Origin: Pseudomonas putida
GTDB taxonomy: Bacteria; Pseudomonadota; Gammaproteobacteria; Pseudomonadales; Pseudomonadaceae
Direction: 5' to 3'
Assembly: GCF_028682395.1 (NCBI RefSeq)
Contig: NZ_JANHLC010000005.1
Coordinates: 248,001-312,000, forward strand
Length of the DNA: 64,000 nt
Within the stretch, counting starts at the first letter, position 1, and every line of letters begins with the position of its first letter. Below the pieces are notes generated by a model. It was not told the origin of the DNA. It worked only from the letters and a program-made list of their open reading frames with translations, and did not search any database. Made by a program: the position numbers and the translations under genes. This document shows positions 50,863-60,794 of this stretch, one piece after another.

Positions 50863-51690
50863 TCAGCCTTTAAACAGCCCATTGATCCGTGCAAACGGCA
50901 TTGCCTGGCTGGCCCGTTCGAAATGGCCCTGCCCCTGGATCTGCGCAGCCGCCTCATAAAAGGCGCCATAGGCCGCACGAGCCAGGGCCGACCCCAGGCT
51001 GACACGCTTGACGCCCATGGCCGCCAGGTCCGCCACCGACAGCGCCACATGGCTCGGCATCAGCACATTGACCGGCTTGGGAGCGACCGCCCTGACCACC
51101 GCCAAAATCTCCTGAACATTGCGCAGGCCCGGCGCATAGAGCACATCGGCACCCGCTTCGGCAAAGGCCTGCAGCCGGCGGATGGTGTCCTCCAGATCCA
51201 TGCGCCCATTGAGCAGGTTTTCCGCACGCGCGGTCAGCGTAAAGGCGAATGGCAGGCGTCGCACGGCCGCGACCGCCGCTTCAATGCGCTCGACGGCCAG
51301 ATGGAAGGGATAGATAGGTTCGTCCGCCCGGCCACTGGCATCCTCGATGGAGCCACCGACCAGCCCGGCCGCGGCCGCCTGGCGAATGGTCTCGGCGCAG
51401 CCTGCGGGATCATCGGCAAAACCATTCTCCAGATCCGCCGCCACCGGCAACCCGGTGGCATCGACAATCGCCCGGGCATTGCCCAGGACCTCGGCACGCG
51501 ACAGCGCACCTTCGGCATCCGGACGCCCCAGGGAAAACGCCAACCCCGCGCTGGTGGTCGCCAGCGCCTCGAATCCCAGCCCTGCGAGCATTTTCGCCGA
51601 ACCGGCATCCCAGGGATTGGGGACCACAAAAGCCCCTTCGCGCTCATGCAGCGCTTTGAACATTTCGCCTTGGCGCGTTTGCACACTCAT
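50863..51690 (-). CDS. Isocitrate lyase/PEP mutase superfamily protein, substrate unknown
   Basis: TIM-barrel enzyme of 275 aa in the PEP mutase/isocitrate lyase superfamily, which makes or breaks C-C or C-P bonds next to a carboxylate. Visible motifs are PNPWDAGSAKMLAGLGF, ATTSAGLAFSLGRPD, VAADLENGFADDP (metal Asp) and TARAEN. The KKCGH catalytic segment of true isocitrate and methylisocitrate lyases is absent; the equivalent loop reads GGSIEDASGRADEPIY. Oxaloacetate hydrolase- or decarboxylase-like activity is possible but not shown. Confidence 0.8.
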   Translation of the reverse strand: MSVQTRQGEMFKALHEREGAFVVPNPWDAGSAKMLAGLGFEALATTSAGLAFSLGRPDAEGALSRAEVLGNARAIVDATGLPVAADLENGFADDPAGCAETIRQAAAAGLVGGSIEDASGRADEPIYPFHLAVERIEAAVAAVRRLPFAFTLTARAENLLNGRMDLEDTIRRLQAFAEAGADVLYAPGLRNVQEILAVVRAVAPKPVNVLMPSHVALSVADLAAMGVKRVSLGSALARAAYGAFYEAAAQIQGQGHFERASQAMPFARINGLFKG

Positions 51691-51717
51691 GGGCTCGACT
51701 CCGTGACAACCGTACCG

Positions 51718-52587
51718 TCACAGCAACCCAAGTTGCTCCACGGCGGGCTCTCTGTATAACTCAGGCAGGCCCGGCAAACCAGGCAGGCGCGTCATCAGTT
51801 GCCCATGGAAACGCCGGGCCAGTTCGGGCGCGAGACGGTTGTCGGAGGTGTGCAAGAAGATATAGGGCGTGCGCCCTTCCTCGATCCAGCCGGCGATTTT
51901 CTCGACCCACGGCCGTAAAAACGGATCATTGGCTTCCAGTTCCGGATGGCCGATAAAACGCACCTGAGGGCACCCACTGAACGCCGTCGGGCGTGGCGGC
52001 ACGCGCGGTTTCTTGGACTGGGCATGCAGCACCGCCGGCGTGGTCAGGGTGCAACTGAATAAGGCGCGCGGATCGAGACATATGCGCTCGACACCACGCT
52101 CGCTCAACAGGCGGTTCAGCAACCGCTCGGCATCACCTCGGGCAAAGAACTCGGGGTGCCGCACTTCCACCGCCACCGGCCGTTCCAGGGCCTCGATAAA
52201 GCCGATCAGCTCGGCCAGGCGTTGTGGGCCGAAGCTCGCAGGTAATTGCAGCCAGAGCGGCGCCACGCGCGCGCCCAGCGGTTTGAGCAGTTGCAGAAAG
52301 TCCTCGGCAGCACCGAGTTGCTCATGCAGGTTGCCCCCGTGACTGATATCGCGAGGAAACTTGGCGGTAAAGCGAAAATGCTCGGGCATCATCTGTGCCC
52401 AGCGCTCGACCGTCGTCACTGCCGGGCGCGCATAGAACGTGGTGTTGCCTTCGACGGCATTGAACACCTGGCTGTAGAGGCTCAGGAAATCGCCGGAGCG
52501 GGCATCCGCTGGATAGAGAAACTCGCGCCAGGCGCTTTCACTCCAGGAGGGACAACCGAGGAAATAAGGGAGGGCAGAAGCAGTCAT
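51718..52587 (-). CDS. DUF72 family protein (YecE-like)
   Basis: Protein of 289 aa with the DUF72 TIM-barrel pattern: YFLGCPSWSESAWREFLYP at the N-terminus, FNAVEGNTTFYARP, FRFTAKFPRDISH, and a C-terminal PYIFLHTSDNRLAPELARRF. Function of the family is not established; nuclease-like proposals exist for relatives. The next gene upstream ends three bases before its start, so the 95-aa gene and this one form a two-gene unit. Confidence 0.88.
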   Translation of the reverse strand: MTASALPYFLGCPSWSESAWREFLYPADARSGDFLSLYSQVFNAVEGNTTFYARPAVTTVERWAQMMPEHFRFTAKFPRDISHGGNLHEQLGAAEDFLQLLKPLGARVAPLWLQLPASFGPQRLAELIGFIEALERPVAVEVRHPEFFARGDAERLLNRLLSERGVERICLDPRALFSCTLTTPAVLHAQSKKPRVPPRPTAFSGCPQVRFIGHPELEANDPFLRPWVEKIAGWIEEGRTPYIFLHTSDNRLAPELARRFHGQLMTRLPGLPGLPELYREPAVEQLGLL

Positions 52588-52590
52588 TGC

Positions 52591-52878
52591 TCAGATATAC
52601 AGGTCGAGCCCCAACACTTCCATCTCCCAGTCGACAAAACCGGCTGTGGTCAGGTAGCTCGTCAGCGCCGTGGCGACGCTTTTGCTCATGGCGCGGGGGA
52701 AAATCAAGTCCTGCTGGCGTGCCGGCAAAGAGGCGATACGCTCGCCAGAAGCCTGATTTCGCGGGGCTGGCGGCGTTTCGAACTCGATCACCTCATCGTC
52801 GTCAGGCGCTTGGGCCTGGCTCTTGCGAGGCTTGCGCTTGACCGGATAAGAATGGGATGAAAAGCCGTCTATACGCAT
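52591..52878 (-). CDS. Small conserved hypothetical protein
   Basis: A 95 aa protein, basic and Pro/Ser-rich in its first half (SHSYPVKRKPRKSQAQAP) and more ordered in its second (PRAMSKSVATALTSYLTTAG, then FVDWEMEVLGLDLYI). No signal peptide or known domain is seen. It ends three bases before the DUF72 gene on the same strand, and tsaB lies upstream. The ordered, aromatic C-terminus and the tight spacing make it a real gene rather than a chance frame. Confidence 0.7.
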   Translation of the reverse strand: MRIDGFSSHSYPVKRKPRKSQAQAPDDDEVIEFETPPAPRNQASGERIASLPARQQDLIFPRAMSKSVATALTSYLTTAGFVDWEMEVLGLDLYI

Positions 52879-53004
52879 AGATGCTTACTCAGTATCGATG
52901 ATGGCAATTTAGCGGCACCTGCTAAAACAAGCAAATGCCCGAGTGATAACCAGACCACATAACCTGGAAAAGGTTTATCTGCAGATTGCCAGACTGCTGC
53001 TCGT

Positions 53005-53685
53005 TTATACGGCCGGCTTCTTCGGCGTCGCGACTTTATCGCGCAGATACACCGGCTGCGCCAGATCGGCAACGATGGCTTCGCCACGGGCCCAGGCGAA
53101 GCGTGCCAGTGTCAGCAAGTCTTCAGCATGGGGCAGCATCCCGGCATCCAAAGTGTAGGGTTTGAGCCCGATTCGCTCGGCATAGCCCCAGCCCGTGCCC
53201 GCGCCAAACCAGCTACCCTCGGCGCCCGCCGGCAATGCCGCCAGCTCGGGGGCCAGCACGGCTTCGTGCCCCTGCAAACGCATCTCCCCGGCCTCTTCGC
53301 GATAGCAGCCCCAGTACACTTCGTCCATACGCGCATCGATCGCCGCCGCCACCTGGGTCGCGCCGTGTTCGCGCAAGGCACGCTGGGCCAGCACCGCCAG
53401 GTTCGACACTGGCAACACCGGGCGCTCCAGTGCAAAAGCCAGGCCCTGGACCACCCCAATGGCAATGCGCACGCCAGTAAAGGCGCCCGGCCCACGACCG
53501 AAGGCAATCGCATCGACCGCCTTCAGGGTGGTGCCCGCATCGGCCAGCAACTGCTGGATCATCGGCAGCAGCTTCTGGGCGTGCAGGCGCGGGATCACCT
53601 CGTAGTGGCTCGTCACCTTGCCATCGTGCAGCAGGGCAACGGAGCAAGCTTCAGTCGCGGTATCCAGGGCCAGCAAGGTACTCAT
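53005..53685 (-). CDS. tsaB: tRNA t6A biosynthesis protein TsaB
   Basis: Partner of TsaD, TsaE and TsaC in making threonylcarbamoyl-adenosine at A37 of ANN-reading tRNAs. From ATG 53685 the protein is 226 aa with the ASKHA fold motifs LALDTATEACSVALL and FGRGPGAFTGVRIAIG. An in-frame ATG at 53697 would add four residues. The conserved tsaB-adk neighbourhood holds here, with a hairpin between them. The product of this pathway, t6A, is the substrate of TcdA encoded 19 kb away. Confidence 0.92.
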   Translation of the reverse strand: MSTLLALDTATEACSVALLHDGKVTSHYEVIPRLHAQKLLPMIQQLLADAGTTLKAVDAIAFGRGPGAFTGVRIAIGVVQGLAFALERPVLPVSNLAVLAQRALREHGATQVAAAIDARMDEVYWGCYREEAGEMRLQGHEAVLAPELAALPAGAEGSWFGAGTGWGYAERIGLKPYTLDAGMLPHAEDLLTLARFAWARGEAIVADLAQPVYLRDKVATPKKPAV

Positions 53686-53730
53686 CGGGGTTTCCATCGG
53701 CGGAGAAAAAAGTTCGGGCATTATAAACAG

Positions 53731-53754
53731 CAACGGCCCGCAAGCGGGCCGTTG
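53731..53754 (-). terminator. Hairpin after adk
   Basis: CAACGGCCCGC and GCGGGCCGTTG form an 11-bp stem with almost no loop, 22 bases past the adk stop. The tail on the minus strand is CTGTTTATAATG, weakly U-rich. That tail also contains a TATAAT that could be a -10 for tsaB. Confidence 0.55.
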
Positions 53755-53775
53755 AAGATGTCGCTAAACGCGCTT

Positions 53776-54468
<693 letters not shown>

Positions 54469-54701
54469 TCATGGGGCCAATCTCAAATATAGGGTCATGG
54501 CCGCCCAAACGGCCAAAGGCTGATCAAGATACACAGCCGACCGGGCCCACACAAGCCGCCGAAAGTCGGAGAAACCTGCGTCAATAAGACGCCAAAAAGC
54601 CAGTAGGCCAAGGCGCAACCCGCTAATGAAGTACCGCCTGAGCAGGGTAGCCAATCCCTACGGATCGGCCAGTTGCCGTGATTCGCCCCTGCCCTGGAGT
54701 G

Positions 54702-57332
54702 TCAGCCAGTATTGCGCAAGCCCGCCGCGATTCCGGCCACACAGACCAGCAGCGCCTGTTCCAGCGGGCTTCCCTGGGGCGCTTGCGCACGCCGGGAGCG
54801 GGCCAGCAGTTCGGCCTGTAATAGATGCAACGGGTCCAGATAGGTATTGCGCAAGCGGATGAATTCCAGGGTGTCCGGGCTATGGGCCAGCAGTTGCGAC
54901 TGCCCGGTCAAGCCCAGCACCACACTGCACGCCTGCGACAATAGGTCGCGTAAATGCACCCCCAATGGCAGCAGATCCGGCTCGACCAGCCGCTCGTCAT
55001 ACAGCCTGGCGATATCGGCATCGGTTTTGGCCAGGACCATTTCCAACATATCGATGCGCGTGCGGAAGAACGGCCAGCGCCCGCGCATCTCTTGCAACTG
55101 CGCACCCTCACCACGCGCCAGCGCCTTGCTCAAGGCCGCCTCCCAGCCCAGCCAGGCCGGCAGCATTAGGCGCGTCTGGGTCCAGCCGAAAATCCACGGA
55201 ATCGCCCGCAGGCTTTCAATCCCGCCAGCCCGGCGCTTGGCCGGTCGGCTGCCCAGCGGCAGCCGGCCCAGTTCCTGCTCCGGCGTCGACTGGCGGAAGT
55301 ATTCGACAAACTGCGGATTCTCGCGCACCACCGCGCGGTAGGCATTCACGCCATCGGCGGCCAGCTTGTCCATTACCTCGCGCCAGGCCGGCTCCGGTGG
55401 GGGTGGCGGCAACAAGGTCGCTTCCAGTACCGCGGCCAGATAGAGGTTGAGGTTCTGCTCGGCGATATCCGGCAGGCCGAACTTGAAGCGGATCATCTCG
55501 CCCTGTTCGGTGGTCCGGAAACGTCCCGCCACCGACCCCGGCGGCTGCGACAGGATCGCCGCATGGGCCGGGCCGCCGCCCCGGCCGACCGTGCCGCCGC
55601 GACCATGGAACAGTAACAGTTCGACCTGCTGCTCCCGGCAGATCTCCACCAGTTGCTCCTGGGCCCGGTACTGGGCCCAGGCCGCCGCCGTGGTACCGGC
55701 ATCCTTGGCCGAGTCGGAATAGCCGATCATCACTTCCTGCGGGCCTTGCAGACGCGCGCGATAACCGGGCAACAGCAACAGGCGCTGGATCACCGGCCCG
55801 GCGTTGTCCAGATCGGCCAGGGTCTCGAACAGCGGCACCACCCGCATCGGCCGCAACACCCCGGACTCCTTGAGCAGCAACTGCACCGCCAGCACATCGG
55901 AGGCCGCCCCGGCCATGGAGATCACATAGGAACCCAGCGAGGCAGCCGGCGCACCGGCAATTTCCCGGCAGGTGGCCAGGACCTCGGCCGTGTCCGCTGC
56001 GGGTTTGAAGTGGCTTGGCAACAGGGGGCGACGATTGTTCAGCTCGGTCATCAGGAAACTCAGCCGCGTCTCCTCGTCCCACTCTTCATAGCGCCCCAGG
56101 CCCAGGTAGTCGGTGATTTCGGTCATCGCCGCGCTATGCCGGGACGCGTCCTGACGAACGTCCAGGCGTACCAGGAACAGGCCGAAGGTCGCCGCCCGGC
56201 GCAGGCAATCGAGCAATGGGCCATTGGCAATCACGCCCATGCCGCACTCATGCAGCGAGTTGTAGCAAAGCTGCAGCGGTTCGAGCAGCTCGCGGTTGTG
56301 CTGCAACAGATCCGCCGGCATCGGCACGTTGCCTTTCAGCGCGGCCTGGGCCCAGCTACGCGTGGAACGCAGACGGTCACGCAACTGCTTGAGCAGGCTG
56401 CGATAAGGCTCACTGCTATCACCCACCCGCGCCTGCAGCTCGGCATTGGCTTGCTGCATCGACAACTCGGCCGCCAGGTGCTCGACATCGCGCAGATACA
56501 GGTCCGCCGCCATCCAGCGCGCCAGCAGCAGCACCTCGCGGGTCACCGCCGCCGTGACATTGGGGTTGCCATCGCGATCGCCGCCCATCCAGGACGCAAA
56601 GCGGATCGGCGCGGCTTCCAGGGGCAAGTGCAATCCGGTGGCCGCATGCAGGGCCTGGTCGGCCTTGCGCAGGTAATGGGGAATGGCGTGCCAGAGCGAA
56701 TGCTCGATAACGGCAAAGCCCCACTTGGCTTCGTCCACCGGCGTCGGCCGCACGCGGCGGATCTCTTCGGTGTGCCACGCCTCGGCGATCAACCGCTGTA
56801 ACCGTTGCTGGATCTCGTCCCGCTCGGCGCGGGTCAGGTCCCGGTGGTCTTGGGCAGCCAGTTGCGCGGCAATCGCATCGTATTTCTGGATCAGCGTACG
56901 GCGGGCCACCTCGGTCGGATGAGCGGTCAGCACCAGCTCGATTTCCAGCCGGCCAAGCTGACGGGCCAGCGCCTCGGCCCCATGCCCTTCGGCCAGCAGC
57001 CGAGCCAGCAGTTCGGGCAAGACCCGGGCCTCGAACGGTGCCGGCTGAGAATCATCGCGGCGATGAATCAGTTGGTACTGCTCGGCGATGTTGGCCAGAT
57101 TGAGAAACTGATTGAACGCTCGCGCCACTGGCAGCAGTTCGTCTTCGCGCAGTTGATCGAGGCTGGCGCCCAGGGCCTCGCCTACCGAACCACCCCGATC
57201 AGCCTTGGCACCGTGGCGGATGCGTTCAATCTTGTCGAGGAACTCAGCGCCATGCTGATCCCGGATGGTATTGCCCAATAGCTCGCCCAGCAGGTGGACG
57301 TCCTCTCGCAAACGCAGATCGATATCGCTCAT
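54702..57332 (-). CDS. ppc: Phosphoenolpyruvate carboxylase
   Basis: Anaplerotic enzyme that makes oxaloacetate from PEP and bicarbonate. The ATG at 57332 gives 876 aa; a longer frame has no support. It has the catalytic-His motif [14 protein letters not shown] at about 138 and [16 protein letters not shown]. The second signature is [20 protein letters not shown], and the protein ends with LRNTG as nearly all Ppc do. It is divergent from a small RHH-like gene. Allosteric control by acetyl-CoA and aspartate is expected for the family. Confidence 0.97.
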   Translation of the reverse strand: MSDIDLRLREDVHLLGELLGNTIRDQHGAEFLDKIERIRHGAKADRGGSVGEALGASLDQLREDELLPVARAFNQFLNLANIAEQYQLIHRRDDSQPAPFEARVLPELLARLLAEGHGAEALARQLGRLEIELVLTAHPTEVARRTLIQKYDAIAAQLAAQDHRDLTRAERDEIQQRLQRLIAEAWHTEEIRRVRPTPVDEAKWGFAVIEHSLWHAIPHYLRKADQALHAATGLHLPLEAAPIRFASWMGGDRDGNPNVTAAVTREVLLLARWMAADLYLRDVEHLAAELSMQQANAELQARVGDSSEPYRSLLKQLRDRLRSTRSWAQAALKGNVPMPADLLQHNRELLEPLQLCYNSLHECGMGVIANGPLLDCLRRAATFGLFLVRLDVRQDASRHSAAMTEITDYLGLGRYEEWDEETRLSFLMTELNNRRPLLPSHFKPAADTAEVLATCREIAGAPAASLGSYVISMAGAASDVLAVQLLLKESGVLRPMRVVPLFETLADLDNAGPVIQRLLLLPGYRARLQGPQEVMIGYSDSAKDAGTTAAAWAQYRAQEQLVEICREQQVELLLFHGRGGTVGRGGGPAHAAILSQPPGSVAGRFRTTEQGEMIRFKFGLPDIAEQNLNLYLAAVLEATLLPPPPPEPAWREVMDKLAADGVNAYRAVVRENPQFVEYFRQSTPEQELGRLPLGSRPAKRRAGGIESLRAIPWIFGWTQTRLMLPAWLGWEAALSKALARGEGAQLQEMRGRWPFFRTRIDMLEMVLAKTDADIARLYDERLVEPDLLPLGVHLRDLLSQACSVVLGLTGQSQLLAHSPDTLEFIRLRNTYLDPLHLLQAELLARSRRAQAPQGSPLEQALLVCVAGIAAGLRNTG

Positions 57333-57507
57333 CAGCCACTTCTCCAGCGGACTCTTGAAGACATGCAAAGCCCAAGAGTGCCCCACCGCGCCGCGGACTT
57401 ACAAGATCGCCGTGAACCTGCGGCATCGGGTCTAGTCTCTAGTTAAGCCATTGCCATGGCTGATCACTCACCTGTGCCTGCCCCCGCAGGCAACAACCGA
57501 GGTTGCT

Positions 57508-57852
57508 ATGAAAATCCGCGAACTCGCCCAGCAGTGGGAAGAAACCGCCAAAGGGCCCCTGACACCGACCGGCTACGCCATTCACCTGGATATGGAAGCG
57601 GCTGCCCGGCTGGCCGCCATTGCCGAGATGTACCCCAAGCGCACCCCCGAAGAACTGCTCGGGGAACTGCTGGGCGCGGCACTGGAGGAGTTGGAAGCCA
57701 GCTTCCCCTACATCCGGGGTCAGCAGGTGATCGCCACGGATGAAGAAGGCGATCCACTCTACGAAGATGTCGGCCCCACCCCACGCTTCCTCGCTCTGTC
57801 ACGGCGTTATCTGCACGACCTGAGCGCTTCGACAGATAAGCCAAAACACTGA
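57508..57852 (+). CDS. Small acidic protein with a ribbon-helix-helix-like N-terminal half
   Basis: A 114 aa protein from ATG 57508. Residues about 22-65 read as a strand (YAIHLD) followed by two helices (MEAAARLAAIAEMY, then TPEELLGELLGAALEELEA), the order found in MetJ/Arc-type folds. The C-terminal part (GDPLYEDVGPTPRFLALSRR) is conserved-looking but unknown. Two short inverted repeats precede the ATG; one (CAACC-GA-GGTTG) would bury the ribosome site. It is divergent from ppc. I recall no proven function for homologs. Confidence 0.75.
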   Translation: MKIRELAQQWEETAKGPLTPTGYAIHLDMEAAARLAAIAEMYPKRTPEELLGELLGAALEELEASFPYIRGQQVIATDEEGDPLYEDVGPTPRFLALSRRYLHDLSASTDKPKH

Positions 57853-57885
57853 TCAACGCCCCCTGCACTCACTCCCAGACACCTG

Positions 57886-57910
57886 TCCCCGGCCGTTAGA
57901 AAGCCGGGGA
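57886..57910 (+). terminator. Hairpin after the RHH-like gene
   Basis: TCCCCGGC pairs with GCCGGGGA (8 bp, nine-base loop), 34 bases past the stop. No U-tract follows, so this is only a possible terminator. Confidence 0.4.
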
Positions 57911-57995
57911 TACCCCTGTACACAGGCAAAAGTTCCGTAAAAAAATCACTGTCCAAGGTGTCAGGTTTTTTTCCAGGCATCTGGCCATCTTTGCT

Positions 57996-58023
57996 GAACT
58001 ATTCAAAAAAGCCTCGGGTCACA
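57996..58023 (+). promoter_or_regulatory. Possible AlgU (RpoE-type) promoter for the DUF4398-lptF unit
   Basis: GAACTA is followed after 17 bases by TCACA, close to the AlgU pattern GAACTT-N16/17-TCTGA. It lies about 105 bases before the first lipoprotein gene. lptF belongs to the AlgU regulon in P. aeruginosa, which raises the odds, but the match is imperfect. Confidence 0.4.
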
Positions 58024-58127
58024 GCCAGTAGCCATCGCTGGAACAGCCGTTTCATAAGTGCTCTTGAAGCCTGCAAGACCAGGGTGGATGACAAAGTTAT
58101 CAGGCGTACCCAATGGAGTTGAAGACC

Positions 58128-58526
58128 ATGAAGATCAGCACTGCCACATCCTCGTTCAAACCGCTGCGCAGCCTCAAGCTCGCCACACTGGCCCTAGGCA
58201 GCAGCCTCGTTCTGGCCGGGTGTGCCGGCAACCCGCCGAGCGAGCAGTACGCGGTGACCCAATCGGCGGTCAACAGCGCGGTCAGCGCTGGTGGCACCGA
58301 GTTCGCCGCAGTGGAAATGAAGTCTGCTCAGGACAAGCTCAAACAAGCCGAACTGGCCATGCATGACAAAAAGTACGACGAAGCCCGGCGCCTGGCCGAA
58401 CAGGCCGAATGGGACGCCCGCGTCGCCGAACGCAAAGCCCAGGCGGCCAAGGCCGAAAAAGCCGTACAGGACGCCAAACAGGGCGTTCAGGAACTGCGTC
58501 AGGAAGGCATGCGCAACGTGCAATAA
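58128..58526 (+). CDS. DUF4398 lipoprotein
   Basis: Predicted lipoprotein of 132 aa. The ATG at 58128 has GGAG nine bases upstream, better than an in-frame ATG at 58113. The signal peptide ends LAGC with Cys32. The mature protein is a long charged helix (MKSAQDKLKQAELAMHDKKY, then RRLAEQAEWDARVAERKAQA), matching DUF4398. It lies 54 bases before the OmpA-type lipoprotein gene and is probably co-expressed with it. The helix suggests a periplasmic spacer or partner of that OmpA protein. Confidence 0.85.
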   Translation: MKISTATSSFKPLRSLKLATLALGSSLVLAGCAGNPPSEQYAVTQSAVNSAVSAGGTEFAAVEMKSAQDKLKQAELAMHDKKYDEARRLAEQAEWDARVAERKAQAAKAEKAVQDAKQGVQELRQEGMRNVQ

Positions 58527-58580
58527 GCACCCGGCTACCTCCCTCTGCTACCCGTTACGCGATCTAAAGGACGAATTATT

Positions 58581-59369
58581 ATGCGCAAACAATTGATGAT
58601 CCCTGCCCTCCTCGCCCTGAGCGTTGGCCTGGCGGCCTGCTCTTCGCAACCGAACGTCAATCTGGAGCAGGCACGGACCAATTACGCCGGCCTGCAGGCC
58701 AATCCGCAGGCCAGCAAGGTCGCGGCCCTGGAGACCAAGGACGCCAGCGACTGGCTGGACAAGGCTGACCGGGCCTACCAGGAACGCGAAGACGAGAAGA
58801 AAGTCGACCAGTTGGCCTACCTGACCAACCAGCGCGTCGAAGTGGCCAAGCAGACCATTGCGCTGCGCACCGCCGAAGCCGAGCTCAAAACCTCCGCCGC
58901 CCAGCGCGCCCAGGCCCGTCTGGACGCCCGCGACGCGCAGATCACACAGTTGCAGAACAGCCTCAACGCCAAGCAGACCGAGCGCGGCACCCTGGTGACC
59001 TTCGGTGATGTGCTGTTCGCCACCAACAAAGCCGACCTGAAGTCCAGCGGCCTGGTCAATATCAACAAACTGGCGCAGTTCCTTCAGGAAAACCCCGACC
59101 GTAAAGTGATTGTCGAGGGCTACACCGACAGCACCGGCTCGGACGCCTACAACCTGACCCTGTCCGAACGTCGTGCTGGCTCTGTAAAAATGGCGCTGAT
59201 CAAGATGGGCGTCGACCCCACTCGTATCGTGACCCAGGGCTATGGCAAAGAGTATCCAGTGGCCGATAACGGCAGCGTTTCGGGCCGGGCAATGAACCGT
59301 CGGGTGGAAGTGACCATCTCCAACGACAATCAGCCGGTCGCACCACGTTCGTCGATGAGTCGCAACTGA
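58581..59369 (+). CDS. lptF: OmpA-family lipoprotein, LptF-like
   Basis: Outer-membrane lipoprotein of 262 aa expected to bind peptidoglycan. The signal peptide ends LAAC with Cys20. Residues 25-140 form a DUF4398-like helical part rich in Ala, Glu and Lys. The C-terminal OmpA domain has FGDVLFATNKADLKSSG, VEGYTDSTGSDAYN, LSERRAGSVKMAL and GRAMNRRVEV, with the Asp/Arg that hold diaminopimelate. It corresponds to P. aeruginosa PA3692 (lptF) by neighbours (ppc side, lysS side) and sequence. A strong terminator follows. Confidence 0.87.
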   Translation: MRKQLMIPALLALSVGLAACSSQPNVNLEQARTNYAGLQANPQASKVAALETKDASDWLDKADRAYQEREDEKKVDQLAYLTNQRVEVAKQTIALRTAEAELKTSAAQRAQARLDARDAQITQLQNSLNAKQTERGTLVTFGDVLFATNKADLKSSGLVNINKLAQFLQENPDRKVIVEGYTDSTGSDAYNLTLSERRAGSVKMALIKMGVDPTRIVTQGYGKEYPVADNGSVSGRAMNRRVEVTISNDNQPVAPRSSMSRN

Positions 59370-59385
59370 TCGTGCGCTGAGCCAC

Positions 59386-59412
59386 AAAAAAACCGCCCTC
59401 GGGCGGTTTTTT
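59386..59412. terminator. Bidirectional intrinsic terminator
   Basis: ACCGCC pairs with GGCGGT around CTCG, flanked by seven A residues on the left and six T residues on the right. It lies between the convergent stops of lptF and the small membrane protein and can serve both. Confidence 0.9.
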
Positions 59413-59431
59413 CATGGAGGCTCAAGCCACC

Positions 59432-59761
59432 TTACTGCTGCAGCAACTGCGGGGTTTCCTGGCCCATGCAACGCACGGCCTGTTTCTTCTTGTTGACCAG
59501 CACGCCGGTCAGGCCTTTCTGCTCGGTATCGAACATCACCAGCACGCCATCGATGCACTGCGCGACTTCAGTGGCCGGGGTCAGGGAGATCTTGTAGTCC
59601 TCGCCCGGTACGGTCTTGAGCATGGTGAAGTCGCTCAGCAACAGCGCGTCTTCAGGCTTGGCGAAATGCAGATAACCGTAGTACCAGAGGCAGGCCACGG
59701 TACCAATGATGCTGCAGATACCGGTGATGATCAGGGGGATGGCGTTGCGTTCTTCACTCAT
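59432..59761 (-). CDS. Small membrane-anchored hypothetical protein
   Basis: A 109 aa protein with one N-terminal membrane helix (AIPLIITGICSIIGTVACLW, about 7-26) and a soluble domain that faces the periplasm or cytoplasm. The soluble part has two Cys (VAQCIDGVLV and AVRCMGQE), which could pair if periplasmic. I know no function. Its ATG overlaps the stop of the upstream hydrolase gene by four bases (59758-59761), so the two are translationally coupled. It ends at the bidirectional terminator. Confidence 0.78.
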   Translation of the reverse strand: MSEERNAIPLIITGICSIIGTVACLWYYGYLHFAKPEDALLLSDFTMLKTVPGEDYKISLTPATEVAQCIDGVLVMFDTEQKGLTGVLVNKKKQAVRCMGQETPQLLQQ

Positions 59762-60675
59762 TGCGTTCTCTCGGGCTCAACTTTGGAATTCGTGGGTACA
59801 GGGTAATTCGGGATCTCGCCCAGGCGGCGCAGGCCATTAAAGTGCTGCGGGTCGTCGAGGTAGCTCAACATCACCTGGCGCCAAGTCGGATCAGCGAACG
59901 TCTGTACATGACCACCGCGCGTCAGTTGCAGCACCCGGGGTGGCGGCGCAGCTTGATACACCAGGATGCCGTTGGAAAGAGGCACGATTGGATCATCAAG
60001 GCTGTGGAAGATCAATTTCGGCACGCCCGTCAACGCCGGCAGCGCGTGGATCGCACTGTCAGCGTCCGGCACCAGCCAGGACAACGGCACCTGGAACGGC
60101 CAGGTCAGCCAGGAGGTACTCAACGCGTAACGGCCGACCTCACGGTAGCTGGCCGGCACGCCGTCGAGTACCAGGGCCTGCAGGCGAGCCTGGGCCTCGG
60201 GGTGGTCGGCCAGGTAACGAATCGCCAGCGCCCCGCCGAGGCTCTGGCCCAAGACCACCAACGGCTTGCCCTGCACTTCGGGGGCGTTTTGCAGCCAAGC
60301 AAACGCCGCGTCGATATCCTCGAAGACCTCCGGCAGGCTTGGTGTCCCCTCCGACAGGCCATAACCGCGATAGTCGAGCAGCAGCACCTGGTAGCCCTGC
60401 TCCGGCAACCACCAACTGCCGCCCAGATGCCCCGCCAGATTGCCGCCATTGCCATGCAAGTGCAGCACCGTCCCCTTGACGGCCACCCCGGCCTTGGCCG
60501 GCAACCACCAGGCATGCAGCCGCGTGCCATCGGCGGCCGTCAGGCTGATATCGCGATACGGCAAATGGGCGGCCTGGGGCGTGAAGGGCTGGCCTGGCTC
60601 GGGATAGAACAGCAACGAACTGCAGCCGGCCAGGGCCAGCAGCAGCGCGAGAACTCCGAAAAACCTGATTGGCAC
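59758..60675 (-). CDS. Alpha/beta hydrolase, predicted lipoprotein
   Basis: Predicted envelope serine hydrolase of 305 aa. I choose the GTG at 60675, with AGGGGG five bases upstream, because it yields a clean lipoprotein signal ending LAGC with Cys18; the much longer frame upstream has none. The fold shows LHLHGNGGNLAGH (oxyanion), the nucleophile elbow GQSLGG at about 160-165, and later Asp and His candidates in FHSLDDPIVP and TRGGHVQTF. Substrate is unknown. It is the third gene of a minus-strand group. Confidence 0.83.
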   Translation of the reverse strand: MPIRFFGVLALLLALAGCSSLLFYPEPGQPFTPQAAHLPYRDISLTAADGTRLHAWWLPAKAGVAVKGTVLHLHGNGGNLAGHLGGSWWLPEQGYQVLLLDYRGYGLSEGTPSLPEVFEDIDAAFAWLQNAPEVQGKPLVVLGQSLGGALAIRYLADHPEAQARLQALVLDGVPASYREVGRYALSTSWLTWPFQVPLSWLVPDADSAIHALPALTGVPKLIFHSLDDPIVPLSNGILVYQAAPPPRVLQLTRGGHVQTFADPTWRQVMLSYLDDPQHFNGLRRLGEIPNYPVPTNSKVEPERTQ

Positions 60676-60794
60676 ATGGCCCCCTGTGAAATTCACCTGA
60701 TACCGCCAGTTGCGTCCGCACGCAGAGTGCTGGTCTATCCTCCAAACGCTACGCAGCGGACGTCGCCCGGCGGTAGCGGCCGCGGATGGACCCC

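Noticed and set aside
54469..54654. 61-codon frame in the ppc-adk gap
   Set aside because: No ribosome site or recognisable sequence; the region more likely holds the adk promoter (TTGTGT-N17-TATCTT is a weak candidate).
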